Positions 32,937 to 41,550 of a stretch of 64,000 nt of DNA are shown here, in pieces. The stretch comes from Streptomyces cylindrosporus (GTDB lineage: Bacteria > Actinomycetota > Actinomycetes > Streptomycetales > Streptomycetaceae): assembly GCF_022698165.1 (NCBI RefSeq), contig NZ_JALDAY010000015.1:186001-250000 (forward strand), in the 5' to 3' direction. Within the stretch, counting starts at the first letter, position 1. Each line of letters opens with the position of its first letter. The notes beneath the pieces were generated by a model. That model saw only the letters and a program-made list of their open reading frames with translations, had not been told where the DNA came from and did not search any database. A program made the translations under genes and the position numbers.

Positions 32937-33556
32937 CCCTCACCACCCCCTGCCCGCCCCCGCCCCGACCAGCGCCCGCCCCGACGCCCGCAGGCGTCTC
33001 GGAAGCGATCAGCGCGGCCGACACGCTCCTCGTCCTCCAGCACTTCGGCTACCACCCGCCCGGGCGACCGGACCAGACCAGCAACTTCCGGGAACGCCTC
33101 GTCGCGCTGATCGCCGGAGCCGACACCACCCACCGGCGCCACTTCGCTCGCGCCTACCCGGCCCTCGTCGCCGCCGTCCAGCTCGCCCGCTCCAGCCCGA
33201 CCGGCATCGACACCCTGCACACCATCGCCAACCACCGGCATCCCGCGACCGATCGGAGCCCCAGCGTGTACCCGGACTACGACAGCCCCCGTCGCACCGG
33301 CCCCTACCTCGACATCCACACCGAACGAGAGGAGCAGAAGACCAAGTTGGGCACCGAGGAGCACACGCTCCAGGAGTGGGTGCTGGCCCTGGTCGAGGAC
33401 ATCGGCAGTCTGGCGGAGAGCGTCCTTGCCGCCACCCGCGCCGACGGTACTCCCCACACCGGCCTCGACGCCGTCCGGCAGGAAGCCGTACACGCCGGCG
33501 CCGGTCTCCTCGCGCTCATCGAGCACATCGACACTCTCCAGGCGTCGTCGACGTGA
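32933..33556 (+). CDS. Hypothetical helical protein
   Basis: 207 residues. Pro-rich start (PPRPAPAPTPAG), then a helical domain (AADTLLVLQHFGYHPPGRPD, FARAYPALVAAVQLARSSPT) and a second (LQEWVLALVEDIGSLAESVL, AVHAGAGLLALIEHIDTLQA). Followed through GTGA overlap by the next gene. Not recognised. Confidence 0.55.
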   Translation: MTLTTPCPPPPRPAPAPTPAGVSEAISAADTLLVLQHFGYHPPGRPDQTSNFRERLVALIAGADTTHRRHFARAYPALVAAVQLARSSPTGIDTLHTIANHRHPATDRSPSVYPDYDSPRRTGPYLDIHTEREEQKTKLGTEEHTLQEWVLALVEDIGSLAESVLAATRADGTPHTGLDAVRQEAVHAGAGLLALIEHIDTLQASST

Positions 33557-33981
33557 CAGCGGAGGTCCGCTGCAGCGACTGCGACCACGTCCTTCTCCGG
33601 CCGAGCCCTGACGGCCTCGGCCCCCGCTGCCGCCGCAAACGCCGCGACCGCTGGCTCCGAACCCCGGCTGGCCGCGCCGCGGCCGCCGTCCGACGCAACC
33701 TCAACACCCCGCGCCCCGCCCCACCCGGCCAACTCGCCATCCCGAAAGACCACTTGACCATGCCCGACATCCGACTCGCCTGCCTCGACGAACAGCACGC
33801 CGCCGCCGTCATCGCCGAAGCCCACCGCCCCGACGACCCCGACCACAAGGTCCGCCAGGACGGCCCGGTCGTCGTCATCACGTACTTCGACAAGCGCTAC
33901 CCGCTCGACATCGCGGACTGGGCCGGCCAACACGGCCACGCCACCGACCGCGACGCCGCCAACGTCATCGCCCGCCTGTAA
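33553..33981 (+). CDS. Small Cys-containing protein, two-part
   Basis: 142 residues from GTG 33553. First part: EVRCSDCDHVLLRPSPDGLG, PRCRRKRRDRW, a CxxC...C zinc-type start common in Streptomyces phages. Second part from Met at 33760 (MPDIRLACLDEQHAAAVIAE, VVVITYFDKRYPLDIADWAG) could be a separate gene with its own start. I keep one reading frame. Confidence 0.5.
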   Translation: MTAEVRCSDCDHVLLRPSPDGLGPRCRRKRRDRWLRTPAGRAAAAVRRNLNTPRPAPPGQLAIPKDHLTMPDIRLACLDEQHAAAVIAEAHRPDDPDHKVRQDGPVVVITYFDKRYPLDIADWAGQHGHATDRDAANVIARL

Positions 33982-34007
33982 CCGCCCGACCACGAAGGGC
34001 ACAGAGC

Positions 34008-34532
34008 ATGACCACGCTGCCTCCTGCCTCGCAGAAGCTCCTCCGCGAGATCGCCAAGTACGACACCGGTAACGGCGTCCTCTTTCGGTACGCCAGCCGC
34101 GGTCGGTTCTCCCACCCGAACACTCTGTCTTGCTACAACGCCCGCACCTTCTGGCCGCTGAGCAAGGCAAAGCTCATCGACTACGAGAATGAGGACGCCC
34201 CCGTTCGCATCACCGACGCCGGCCGCCAGGCCCTCGCCGAACTCGACGCCCAGCAGGCCGAGAAGAAGACGCGCCCGAAGCCGTCCGCGAACGGCGCCAC
34301 TGCACTGCGACTGCTGCGGGAGATCGCCAAGTACGACGAGCCGCCGATGGTCTACGACGACGGCCTGCGCCGGGTCTGGCGGGTTGCGTCTCGCGACGGC
34401 CACCGCGCCTCCATCGGTATCTGGGTGGCGCTGGAGAAGGCCGGCTACATCCGCACGACCCGCGTGTCCAACATCGGCGGCCACCGCGTGACCGTGACCG
34501 ACGCGGGCCGACAGCGCCTCACCGCCGCCTGA
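34008..34532 (+). CDS. Tandem winged-helix protein
   Basis: 174 residues made of two similar halves. Each starts LLREIAKYD and ends with a VTDAGRQ-like strand (VRITDAGRQALAEL at about 65-78; VTVTDAGRQRLTAA at the C-terminus), the pattern of MarR/PadR-like winged helices. An internal gene duplication; probably binds DNA as a monomer with two reading heads. Confidence 0.6.
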   Translation: MTTLPPASQKLLREIAKYDTGNGVLFRYASRGRFSHPNTLSCYNARTFWPLSKAKLIDYENEDAPVRITDAGRQALAELDAQQAEKKTRPKPSANGATALRLLREIAKYDEPPMVYDDGLRRVWRVASRDGHRASIGIWVALEKAGYIRTTRVSNIGGHRVTVTDAGRQRLTAA

Positions 34533-34571
34533 CCTGCATTGCCGACCGACCGCCCCAGGAGGACCAGATCA

Positions 34572-36116
34572 ATGCCCGGCCAGCCCCCTGACGATCTGAC
34601 CGATACGCAGAAGGCGTACAACGTCGCCCACTCTGAGATGTTCCAGCTCGCTGCTTACGGCCACCACAAGTACCACCCGAGCGGCGAGGCCCTCACCGCC
34701 GAGGGCAAGCGGCAGCAGGCCGATTACAACGACCGCATCGAGGAGGCGCGCGACGGCCTGGAGGCGGCGCTGCTGCGTCTCGTTGCCGAGCATGTCGAGA
34801 CCTACCACCGGCGACAGGACGTCCCGACAGGCTGGCTGCGCGCTCTCGCTGACGATCCGGCCGAGCTGTCGTTGCTGGCCGTGACACCCGAAGAGCTGGA
34901 GGAGGCCGGGCTGCACCTGGTTGAGCCTGCTGCCCCGCCTGCCGTCGGCGTGCTCCGCGACCGCGTCGTCAAGACGCTTGCGCCCATGGCTGTCGTCGGG
35001 GGCTCGCCTCCTCAGATGGTCGTCCCCCTCCTCGAAGCGGGCAGTGCGCGCACGCCCCGGATCGTCGCCTGGCAGCCGCTCGACGTGCTCGTGGAGCGGC
35101 TCCTCGCCGCTGTCGTGTCTGGTGTTGACGGCAGCCTCCGCGACCGCATCGCCGCGCTGCACCAGCCCGTCGCAGGGGAAGGCGACACCCGCTGGTGCCA
35201 GACCTGTTCGCAGGAGGAGCGGCAGCCGGATCCGGTGGGTTGGTGGGTGCCGTGGCCGTGCCCGACCATGCAGGCCGTCAGCGGGGCGTCCGCTGTCGAT
35301 GTGCCGCCGCCTGCACTCACCGAGGAGGGCCGCCTCCGCGCGCAGGTCGAGGTCCTGACGCAGGACAACGAGCGTGACCGAGGTTTGGCCAAGGTGGGCG
35401 CACGCTGCATGCGCGAGGGCCACCAGGGGCTGATCGAGCAGGGTCGATCCGTCATCGGTGGCTGGCGCTTTGCTCTGTCTCTCGCGCTCCGTCTCGACAC
35501 TGAGACAGCCTCCTGGGAGGAGATCCACAGGAAGGTGAACGAGCTGGCCGCCGAGGCGCCCCAGCCCGACACCGAGACGCAGCCTGCGTCCTGCGCGCAC
35601 TGCGGCAAGCCCATCCGGCGCATCACCGGCACCCTCGCCGCATGGTGGGTCCACGACCCGGGCGGTAACACGGTCTGCTTCCCGGAGCAGGCAGCGAGCA
35701 GCCCCCGCGCCATGCCGACGACGCACACCGTGCCGGTGCAGCCCGCGGCAGCCGACACCGGCGAGGAGACGGAGACGTCGCTCGGGCAACTAGAGAATGC
35801 CGCGATCGAGGCGCACGCTGCACTCGGTGCCCTGTGCTGCGACCTGGACGACCCCGGGAGTAATGCCCTTGGGGCTCTGTACCTGCTATCGCAGGCCACG
35901 AGCGGCATCAGTGCACAGCCGGACGACGCAGCACGAGCGCTGGCTCGCTACGAGGCCCAGGTCATGCGCCGCTGCGCCGACTTCGTCCGTGACGCCTACG
36001 AGGAGGCGTGGGCGGACGATGTCGCCGCCACGCTGGAGCACGGCGCCGACCGGGTCGAACACGGCGGCCCCGTCGACGGCACCGGCGCGGAGAACGTTAC
36101 GGGGCCGGCGACGTGA
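34572..36116 (+). CDS. Large hypothetical early protein
   Basis: 514 residues from ATG 34572 (CCAGGAGGACC upstream). Segments: YNVAHSEMFQLAAYGHHKYH near the start; a middle domain VLVERLLAAVVSGVDGSLRD; WCQTCSQEERQPDPVGWWVP and CAHCGKPIRRITGTLAAWWV as zinc knuckles; helical C-terminus (RYEAQVMRRCADFVRDAYEE). Codon use is somewhat less GC-biased than in neighbours, hinting at a different origin. Not recognised. Confidence 0.55.
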   Translation: MPGQPPDDLTDTQKAYNVAHSEMFQLAAYGHHKYHPSGEALTAEGKRQQADYNDRIEEARDGLEAALLRLVAEHVETYHRRQDVPTGWLRALADDPAELSLLAVTPEELEEAGLHLVEPAAPPAVGVLRDRVVKTLAPMAVVGGSPPQMVVPLLEAGSARTPRIVAWQPLDVLVERLLAAVVSGVDGSLRDRIAALHQPVAGEGDTRWCQTCSQEERQPDPVGWWVPWPCPTMQAVSGASAVDVPPPALTEEGRLRAQVEVLTQDNERDRGLAKVGARCMREGHQGLIEQGRSVIGGWRFALSLALRLDTETASWEEIHRKVNELAAEAPQPDTETQPASCAHCGKPIRRITGTLAAWWVHDPGGNTVCFPEQAASSPRAMPTTHTVPVQPAAADTGEETETSLGQLENAAIEAHAALGALCCDLDDPGSNALGALYLLSQATSGISAQPDDAARALARYEAQVMRRCADFVRDAYEEAWADDVAATLEHGADRVEHGGPVDGTGAENVTGPAT

Positions 36117-36331
36117 ATGAGGTCGTCCACACCGTCGTCGTCTTCATCGCCGCAGCCCTGGCCTGGATCGCCGCCGGCGTACTGAGCGGAACCGCACTCC
36201 TACTCGGCCTCCCGGCTGTGGTCGTGCACATCGCGCGGCGCCGCCGCGGAAAATCCGCGCCCAGCTACGACGCCGAGGCGCCAGCCACTGGCAGTCCGCC
36301 TGACGAGCCACCCGACGAATCCCGGCCCTAA
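36113..36331 (+). CDS. Small membrane protein
   Basis: 72 residues, GTG 36113 in GTGA overlap. Hydrophobic segments VVFIAAALAWIAAGVLSGTA and LLLGLPAVVVHIA, then an Arg stretch and a Pro/Glu-rich tail (GSPPDEPPDESRP). Probably two-pass. Function unknown. Confidence 0.55.
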   Translation: MNEVVHTVVVFIAAALAWIAAGVLSGTALLLGLPAVVVHIARRRRGKSAPSYDAEAPATGSPPDEPPDESRP

Positions 36332-36388
36332 GCCCCGTAGGCCCCAACCATCTGTCCTCAACTCACCACCCTCACCCAGGAGTTCTTC

Positions 36389-36778
36389 ATGTCGCACACG
36401 GAGCGTGCCTTCACGGTCACCCGGCGCGAGTTCGTCGTCCCCGCCGACCCGGCGTACGGCGCCAACCACGCCGAGATCAGCAAGGCCTGGACATCCGCCA
36501 CCCGCTCCTACCGCGAGGCCCACCAACTCCCCGCCGACGCCCCGCTCCCGGACAACGCGATCGCGTTCTGGCCCGCCGCTGCGGAGATCGTCATCAGCTA
36601 CGAGACCGAGAAGCCCGCCTCCCCGTCGGCCGACGACGTCGCGGTCCTCCTCGCCACCCACGACCACCGCGGAGGCCGCATCAGCCTGCCGTACGCCCAC
36701 CTGGCCGCGGCCGTGCAGGAGGAGTACCGGGCCACCGCCCGCACAGTCATCGACGCCCTCGGCCTCGGCCGTCCCTGA
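36389..36778 (+). CDS. Hypothetical protein
   Basis: 129 residues. ERAFTVTRREFVVPADPAYG, then NHAEISKAWTSATRSYREAH and NAIAFWPAAAEIVISYETEK. Looks like a small alpha/beta fold. Isolated by about 55-90 bp gaps, so possibly its own unit. Not recognised. Confidence 0.5.
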   Translation: MSHTERAFTVTRREFVVPADPAYGANHAEISKAWTSATRSYREAHQLPADAPLPDNAIAFWPAAAEIVISYETEKPASPSADDVAVLLATHDHRGGRISLPYAHLAAAVQEEYRATARTVIDALGLGRP

Positions 36779-36864
36779 CCCATCGCGACGGGGGGCTGGC
36801 CGACCACTGCAGCAGCGACCGGCCCCTGCCCCCGCACCTCCATCTCACCGCCAAGGAAACCGAT

Positions 36865-37362
36865 TTGACCAGCACCACCGAGGCGAACCCAGGAGCGCCC
36901 CTCAGCCCGGCTCAAGTCCGCGTGATCGCCGCCTACGCCTGCGGCGGCAGCACAGCGACCCTCACCGCCGACTTGGGCATGTCCGAGCGGACCATCCGCC
37001 GCCACGTCCAACGCGCCGCCCGACGCGCCACCATCAGCAACCGCGTGCTCCCCGGCCTCGTCGACTACGCCTACCGCCACGGCTACTTCGCCGACATCCC
37101 CGACCTCGCGATCAAGCCCCGGACCCCGCCGCCGCACCTACGACTCCCCATCTCCCAGCTGCGGACCCTCCAGTACATGGCGCAGGGCCTGTCGACCGGC
37201 GCGACAGCCCGCAAGCTCGGGATCAAACGGGAATCGGCCCGCGCGTACCGGGACCGGCTGTACGAGCGGCTCGGCACCACCTGCGCTTACCGAGCGGTCG
37301 CTCTCGGCTGGCAGTGGGGACTCCTGGGCCCCGCCAATTCGGGAACGGCGATGTCACGGTGA
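36865..37362 (+). CDS. Double LuxR-type helix-turn-helix protein
   Basis: 165 residues, TTG 36865 after AAGGAAAC. Two HTH units of the LuxR/GerE kind: LSPAQVRVIAAYACGGSTAT then LTADLGMSERTIRRHVQRA at about 12-52, and LPISQLRTLQYMAQGLSTGA then TARKLGIKRESARAYRDRLY at about 92-132. No receiver or sensor domain. Possible transcription factor of the early region. Confidence 0.65.
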   Translation: MTSTTEANPGAPLSPAQVRVIAAYACGGSTATLTADLGMSERTIRRHVQRAARRATISNRVLPGLVDYAYRHGYFADIPDLAIKPRTPPPHLRLPISQLRTLQYMAQGLSTGATARKLGIKRESARAYRDRLYERLGTTCAYRAVALGWQWGLLGPANSGTAMSR

Positions 37363-37676
37363 TCGTCGAACGAACCGGCCGCGCCCGGGCCGGACGAGGA
37401 TGCCGCTGGTGCGGACCGCGGGTCGAGACCGTGCTCTTCGAGGTCGAAGACACGAAGACCGGTGGCGTCGGCACGGAAGCCGTGTGCTGCACCTGCGGCA
37501 AGTCCCAGCACCGCTGGGGCCTGGAGCGCCGCTTCTGGGCGGCCGAACGCCACAAAGAGCTCGTCGTCGCCCTCCTGGTCGGCGTGTGGCTCTCCGAGCA
37601 GGTCATCCGGCTTGCCAAGCACCTGCAGCTCTCAGCCACGCAGTTGGCCCTGTTCACTCCGGTCGCTCCGCCCTGA
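37359..37676 (+). CDS. Zinc-binding protein
   Basis: 105 residues from GTG 37359 overlapping the previous stop. GCRWCGPRVETVLFEVEDTK and EAVCCTCGKSQHRWGLERRF give two CxxC pairs around a beta hairpin; helical C-terminus (HKELVVALLVGVWLSEQVIR). Function unknown. Confidence 0.5.
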   Translation: MIVERTGRARAGRGCRWCGPRVETVLFEVEDTKTGGVGTEAVCCTCGKSQHRWGLERRFWAAERHKELVVALLVGVWLSEQVIRLAKHLQLSATQLALFTPVAPP

Positions 37677-37740
37677 CCAGCGCCGCCCCCCCCCAGGATC
37701 CCCACTGTCCATCACGCCCGCGACTTCCTCGGAGCACCCC

Positions 37741-38073
37741 GTGGCCCAACCACTCGAAGACATCGCCGCCGCGATCAAAGCCCTGAAAGACGCCCCCGCC
37801 CGGGGCCGCGTCGACAGCAACAACCAGCGCATGCTCGAGCACCTCGCCGCCCTCATGCGCATGCGCGATCCCATCACCGCCTGGCTCGAAGCCGAAGGCG
37901 AGCGCCTCGCCCTCACCCCGATCACCACCGACCTGTCGGGCGAGCACGCAGTCATCGTCGCTCGGGCCTTCCTCACACCGGTCGCAGGCCGCCCGGGCCC
38001 GGGCCAGCCCGGCCCCGTGATCGACAAGGTGGAAGCCGCGCTCGCCGGCATCCTCCGTGAAACCGAGGGCTGA
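37741..38073 (+). CDS. Hypothetical helical protein
   Basis: 110 residues, GTG 37741. LEDIAAAIKALKDAPARGRV, LAALMRMRDPITAWLEAEGE, KVEAALAGILRETEG. Similar small helical proteins (LAAAAATLRKAT.., ARAINGG) lie at 40126. Function unknown. Confidence 0.5.
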   Translation: MAQPLEDIAAAIKALKDAPARGRVDSNNQRMLEHLAALMRMRDPITAWLEAEGERLALTPITTDLSGEHAVIVARAFLTPVAGRPGPGQPGPVIDKVEAALAGILRETEG

Positions 38074-38633
38074 TGAGCACGAGCATCCACCTCCACTGCA
38101 ACCAGCAGTGGTCTGAGGGCGGTTGCGCGACCTTCCTGGTCACCGACGCCCACACAGTCGAAGAAGCGGAGGCGGCCGGCCGCCGCCTGGGCTGGCGCAC
38201 CCACACCGACGGGAAGGCCTACTGCCCCGGCCACTCCGGCAACCGCCGCCCGGTCCCGGACCAGACCGTCGTCCAGCTCCGCCCCAGCACCCCAAGCCGC
38301 CCGGCGCCCGTCAAGGACGCCGCGGAGGCACCAGCTCCCGTCGAGCTCGTCCTGGACGCTGCTCAGCACCTGCGCACGCTTGCGGCCGCCACTGACACCG
38401 AGATGGCTACCAACACCTACTGGCGCTCCGAACTCGCCGACCAGGAGCACCTCTTCGCGCACGGCATCCACAACGCCGTCGGCGGCCCGCCCGGGCTCCT
38501 CGCAGGCCTCTTCGGTCCGGGCAACGCCCGTCTCCTCGCCCAGATCCTCGAACGCCACACCCGCCCCCAGACCCCGATCCCCGCCGAGATCTTCCTCCTG
38601 GCCCGCAACATCCACCGGAGCCGCAACCGATGA
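38073..38633 (+). CDS. Hypothetical protein with Cys/His N-terminus
   Basis: 186 residues; its ATG overlaps the previous stop by 1 bp. SIHLHCNQQWSEGGCATFLV, EEAEAAGRRLGWRTHTDGKA, YCPGHSG form a small zinc-like domain seen in several phage proteins. C-terminal helical domain (RLLAQILERHTRPQTPIPAE). Function unknown. Confidence 0.5.
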   Translation: MSTSIHLHCNQQWSEGGCATFLVTDAHTVEEAEAAGRRLGWRTHTDGKAYCPGHSGNRRPVPDQTVVQLRPSTPSRPAPVKDAAEAPAPVELVLDAAQHLRTLAAATDTEMATNTYWRSELADQEHLFAHGIHNAVGGPPGLLAGLFGPGNARLLAQILERHTRPQTPIPAEIFLLARNIHRSRNR

Positions 38634-38661
38634 CCGCCAGCGACCGCCTCGGGGAGCCGCC

Positions 38662-38991
38662 GTGCTGAACTTCCTGCGCCGCAAGCCCACCCGCCCCGAC
38701 CCCGTCCGAGCCTCGGCGCCCGAACCGCCCAAGCCGGTACGCGAGCCCCGCGCCTTCGACTACACGTCAGAACGGTGCGGATGGGGGCACAACATCGTGA
38801 TCCACCACGTCGCCGAGGACGGTCAGGTCCGTGTCTCCGGCTGGGGCGACGGCATCGAGGAGGGCGATCACCTTCTCATCGACTACGGCGGCCAGCGCCA
38901 GCGCTTCACGGTCGCCGAGATCGAGTACCACCGCGACCCGCCCGACATGTGGGCCGCAACCCTCACCCCTCCTACGAAAGGCGCCAACTGA
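38662..38991 (+). CDS. Hypothetical beta-rich protein
   Basis: 109 residues from GTG 38662 (GGGGAGCC upstream). CGWGHNIVIHHVAEDGQVRV, SGWGDGIEEGDHLLIDYGGQ, RFTVAEIEYHRDPPDMWAAT: an OB- or SH3-like barrel by pattern. It overlaps the ligase gene by 1 bp, so the two are co-translated. Confidence 0.5.
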   Translation: MLNFLRRKPTRPDPVRASAPEPPKPVREPRAFDYTSERCGWGHNIVIHHVAEDGQVRVSGWGDGIEEGDHLLIDYGGQRQRFTVAEIEYHRDPPDMWAATLTPPTKGAN

Positions 38992-39773
38992 TGCGCAAGA
39001 TCCCCACGTTGTTCGTACGCGACCCCGAAGACCGCCGCCGCGTCCTCCCGACCGTGACCCCGGGCTGCGAGTGGGTCCTTGCCGGTCAGGGGCGCCCGAC
39101 CCGCAAGCTCGACGGCACCTGCGTCATGTACGACGAACACGGTGCCTGGTGGGCCCGCCGCGAGGTCAAGCCCGGAAAGACCATCCCGCCCGGCTTCGTG
39201 ACCGTCCAGCACGACGAGAACACCAGCAAGCTCGTCGGCTGGGAACCCATCGTCCAGTCCTCGTTCGCGAAGTACCACGCCGAGGCCCTCGACGCCGCCG
39301 AGACCACCCACAACGCCGCCGAGCCCTGGATCGTGGGCACGTACGAGCTGATCGGCCCGAACATCAACGGGAACCCGGAGCGTTACGACCGGCACTGGCT
39401 CGTCGCCCACACCTACACCGAAACCCTCCGCGTCGACGAGCTCACCTTCGACGGCATCCGCGACAGCGTGCTTCGCTGGCACCGGATCGGCCACATCGAA
39501 GGGATCGTGTGGCACCACCCCGACGGCCGCATGGTCAAGATCAAGGCCCGCGACTTCACCGACCCCGAGCCACTCCCGCCGAGCCCGACCGACGAACTAC
39601 ACACCGCGGCCGTGAGGATGCGCACCCTGAACGGGCCGGCCGCCGAGCCCATCGCGAAGCTCCTCGAAACGACCGCCGACCACATCGACTTCGGCAGCGG
39701 CGCCCCGGGCCACCCCCTCATCGACGCCGCGATCGCCGTCGCCCAGGCGATCAACGGGGGTCAGAAGCGATGA
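38991..39773 (+). CDS. RNA ligase-like nucleotidyltransferase
   Basis: 260 residues. Motifs of the covalent nucleotidyltransferase superfamily in order: motif I TRKLDGTCVMYD with candidate AMP-accepting Lys39; motif III-like IVGTYELIGPNINGNPERY; motif IV GHIEGIVWHHPDG (EGIV); motif V MVKIKARDF (KxK). The fit is to the RNA ligase 1/DUF5565 type, which adenylates itself and seals RNA ends. C-terminal part about 195-260 is helical (LHTAAVRMRTLNGPAAEPIA). No BRCT or OB domain of DNA ligases. RNA repair is the likely role; nick polarity unknown. Confidence 0.75.
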   Translation: MRKIPTLFVRDPEDRRRVLPTVTPGCEWVLAGQGRPTRKLDGTCVMYDEHGAWWARREVKPGKTIPPGFVTVQHDENTSKLVGWEPIVQSSFAKYHAEALDAAETTHNAAEPWIVGTYELIGPNINGNPERYDRHWLVAHTYTETLRVDELTFDGIRDSVLRWHRIGHIEGIVWHHPDGRMVKIKARDFTDPEPLPPSPTDELHTAAVRMRTLNGPAAEPIAKLLETTADHIDFGSGAPGHPLIDAAIAVAQAINGGQKR

Positions 39774-40129
39774 CACCCCTCGAGGAGATCCGCGCTGCCG
39801 CAGCCAAGCTCGAGCAGCGCGTCGAGGCTCTCGATGACTGCCGAGGCCCCTGGTACATCGTCAACGAACAGGCGCGCCCGTACCCGCAGAACATCAGCAA
39901 CATCGGCGTGCCCTACTGCGTCGCCACCACAACCACCGACCCCAGCCACGAGCCGACCCTGGCGCAGTACATCTGCACCATGAACCCCCGCGTCGGCGCC
40001 GCGCTTCTGCAACTGCTGCAGCAGGGCGCCGAAGCCCTCGAGGGCCACACCATCGCGGACGACGAACCCCTCCTGGTCGCAGCCCGGGCCATCAACTACC
40101 AGCACGTCACGGCCGGAGGACAGCGGTGA
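39770..40129 (+). CDS. Hypothetical protein downstream of the ligase
   Basis: 119 residues, ATGA overlap with the ligase. LEEIRAAAAKLEQRVEALDD, WYIVNEQARPYPQNISNIGV, AQYICTMNPRVGAALLQLLQ, HTIADDEPLLVAARAINYQH. The ending (ARAIN) recurs in the ligase C-terminus and in the next gene, a sign of a shared helical module. Function unknown. Confidence 0.55.
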   Translation: MTPLEEIRAAAAKLEQRVEALDDCRGPWYIVNEQARPYPQNISNIGVPYCVATTTTDPSHEPTLAQYICTMNPRVGAALLQLLQQGAEALEGHTIADDEPLLVAARAINYQHVTAGGQR

Positions 40130-40374
40130 AGCCCGTCGACGAACTCGCCGCCGCGGCCGCAACCCTACGAAAGGCCACCTTCAGCGGCGCCATGACCGCC
40201 ACGCCCGCGGTGGCCGCCCTCCTGGCCGCGCGTGAGCCGTTGGCCGAGTGGCTGGAGCACTGCCGCGGCAGCGCCCTTGCCCTGCACAAACTCACCGCGG
40301 CCTTCGACGAACCCCCGGTGAATACGCACGCCCTCGCCACGGCCCGAGCGATCAACGGAGGTGGCCGGCAGTGA
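40126..40374 (+). CDS. Small helical protein
   Basis: 82 residues. VDELAAAAATLRKATFSGAM, VAALLAAREPLAEWLEHCRG, THALATARAINGGGRQ. Same outline as the end of the ligase (VRMRTLNGPAAEPIAKLLET..VAQAINGG), as if a ligase-associated domain were also encoded alone. Confidence 0.5.
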   Translation: MKPVDELAAAAATLRKATFSGAMTATPAVAALLAAREPLAEWLEHCRGSALALHKLTAAFDEPPVNTHALATARAINGGGRQ

Positions 40375-40817
40375 CCTTCGACTACCGCGACGACCGGTGC
40401 GAGTCCGTTCGGTTCACCGACGTCGACGGCGACCAGCTCCACCTCGAACCCGCTGTCCGCCACGGCAAACCCGCGATCAGCCTCCGCACCGCCCGCGGCG
40501 ACGGAAGGGGCGGTGGCGCGGTCCACGTCCTGGCCGAGGAGACCGAGGAACTCGTCACCGGCATCCGCCGCATCACCCGCGCCTCCGTCAACGAGAACCC
40601 CCACACCTTCCTTGGTGAGGTCCGGTTCGCGCGCCGATTCGTCGCCCAGCGTCCCGGCCAACCCGACATCCACGGCGTCGAGTACCCCTCCGGGCACGTC
40701 ATCGCCGACGTCCCGTACACGGGCCTCACAGCCTTCCTCACCATCTCCGTGATCACCGACGAGTACGAGAACACCGTCATCCACTGGGCAGACGAGCCCA
40801 CCAGGAGCAGCTCATGA
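40371..40817 (+). CDS. Hypothetical protein
   Basis: 148 residues. Beta-rich start (CESVRFTDVDGDQLHLEPAV), then VLAEETEELVTGIRRITRAS and HGVEYPSGHVIADVPYTGLT. Overlaps both neighbours by 4 bp. Not recognised. Confidence 0.5.
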   Translation: MTFDYRDDRCESVRFTDVDGDQLHLEPAVRHGKPAISLRTARGDGRGGGAVHVLAEETEELVTGIRRITRASVNENPHTFLGEVRFARRFVAQRPGQPDIHGVEYPSGHVIADVPYTGLTAFLTISVITDEYENTVIHWADEPTRSSS

Positions 40818-41101
40818 CCTGGCGTGCGTCCGCCCGATGGGCCTTCAACGCCGCAGGCGCCATGTGGCTGGCCTGGTGTGCCGATCTCGAGGCGCAGCAC
40901 AACCACCCCGGGGCAGGCGCCTTCTTCGGCCTGGCGGCAGCCGGACTGGTCGTGATCGTTGCCGAACAGGCAGTCCTCGCCGTCCGCGGGGCCGCACAGG
41001 ATCAGAAGGCCCAGCTGGCTCGTCGCCGGGCCGCCCGGTACCGCGACGCCCACGAAACCCAGTTGCGAGCAGCCGGCCTCGAGAGGGTGGACGTCCCGTG
41101 A
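40814..41101 (+). CDS. Small membrane protein
   Basis: 95 residues with two hydrophobic segments (WAFNAAGAMWLAWCADLEAQ weakly, and FFGLAAAGLVVIVAEQAVLA), followed by a basic cytoplasmic tail (KAQLARRRAARYRDAHETQL). Function unknown. Confidence 0.5.
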   Translation: MTWRASARWAFNAAGAMWLAWCADLEAQHNHPGAGAFFGLAAAGLVVIVAEQAVLAVRGAAQDQKAQLARRRAARYRDAHETQLRAAGLERVDVP

Positions 41102-41550
41102 GTGAACTTGTCATCTTCCGCTGGCTGTGCCCGTTCTGCACGAACGGAGACATGGGCGAAACACAGGGCCGGTGTCTGCACTGCCACGGTGTCGGCCTGA
41201 CCAACGACGTCGACGGCTGGGACGAGTCCGAACTCACCCCGGCCCCGGTCCCGCCCGGCGTGATGCGCCGGGCGTGCGGCGACTGCGCGCTGCGCCGCGG
41301 CAGCCCGGAACTCGAGAACGCCGGCGTCCAGTTGCCGGAGGACTCGCCGTTCTGGTGCCACCACGGCATGGCCACCGGCTACGCCGGCTCCTACCAGCCG
41401 CCCGGCTACTACCGGCCCGACGGTGCGAAGAAGGAGATCCCGCTCGGCGAGCTGATCTGCGCGGGCTGGTGGGCCCTCAAGACCGGCCGCCCGCTGCCCG
41501 CCGAGCCCTACCGCGAACCGAAGGGAGCACCACCGTGCCCCAGCGAATGA
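41098..41550 (+). CDS. Zinc-ribbon protein upstream of Thg1
   Basis: 150 residues. LCPFCTNGDMGETQGRCLHC then HGVGLT has the CxxC...CxxCxG spacing of DnaJ-type ribbons; RRACGDCALRRGSPE and FWCHHGMATG add a second site. The stop lies inside the first codons of the Thg1-like gene (16-bp overlap), so the two are co-translated. Confidence 0.55.
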   Translation: MSELVIFRWLCPFCTNGDMGETQGRCLHCHGVGLTNDVDGWDESELTPAPVPPGVMRRACGDCALRRGSPELENAGVQLPEDSPFWCHHGMATGYAGSYQPPGYYRPDGAKKEIPLGELICAGWWALKTGRPLPAEPYREPKGAPPCPSE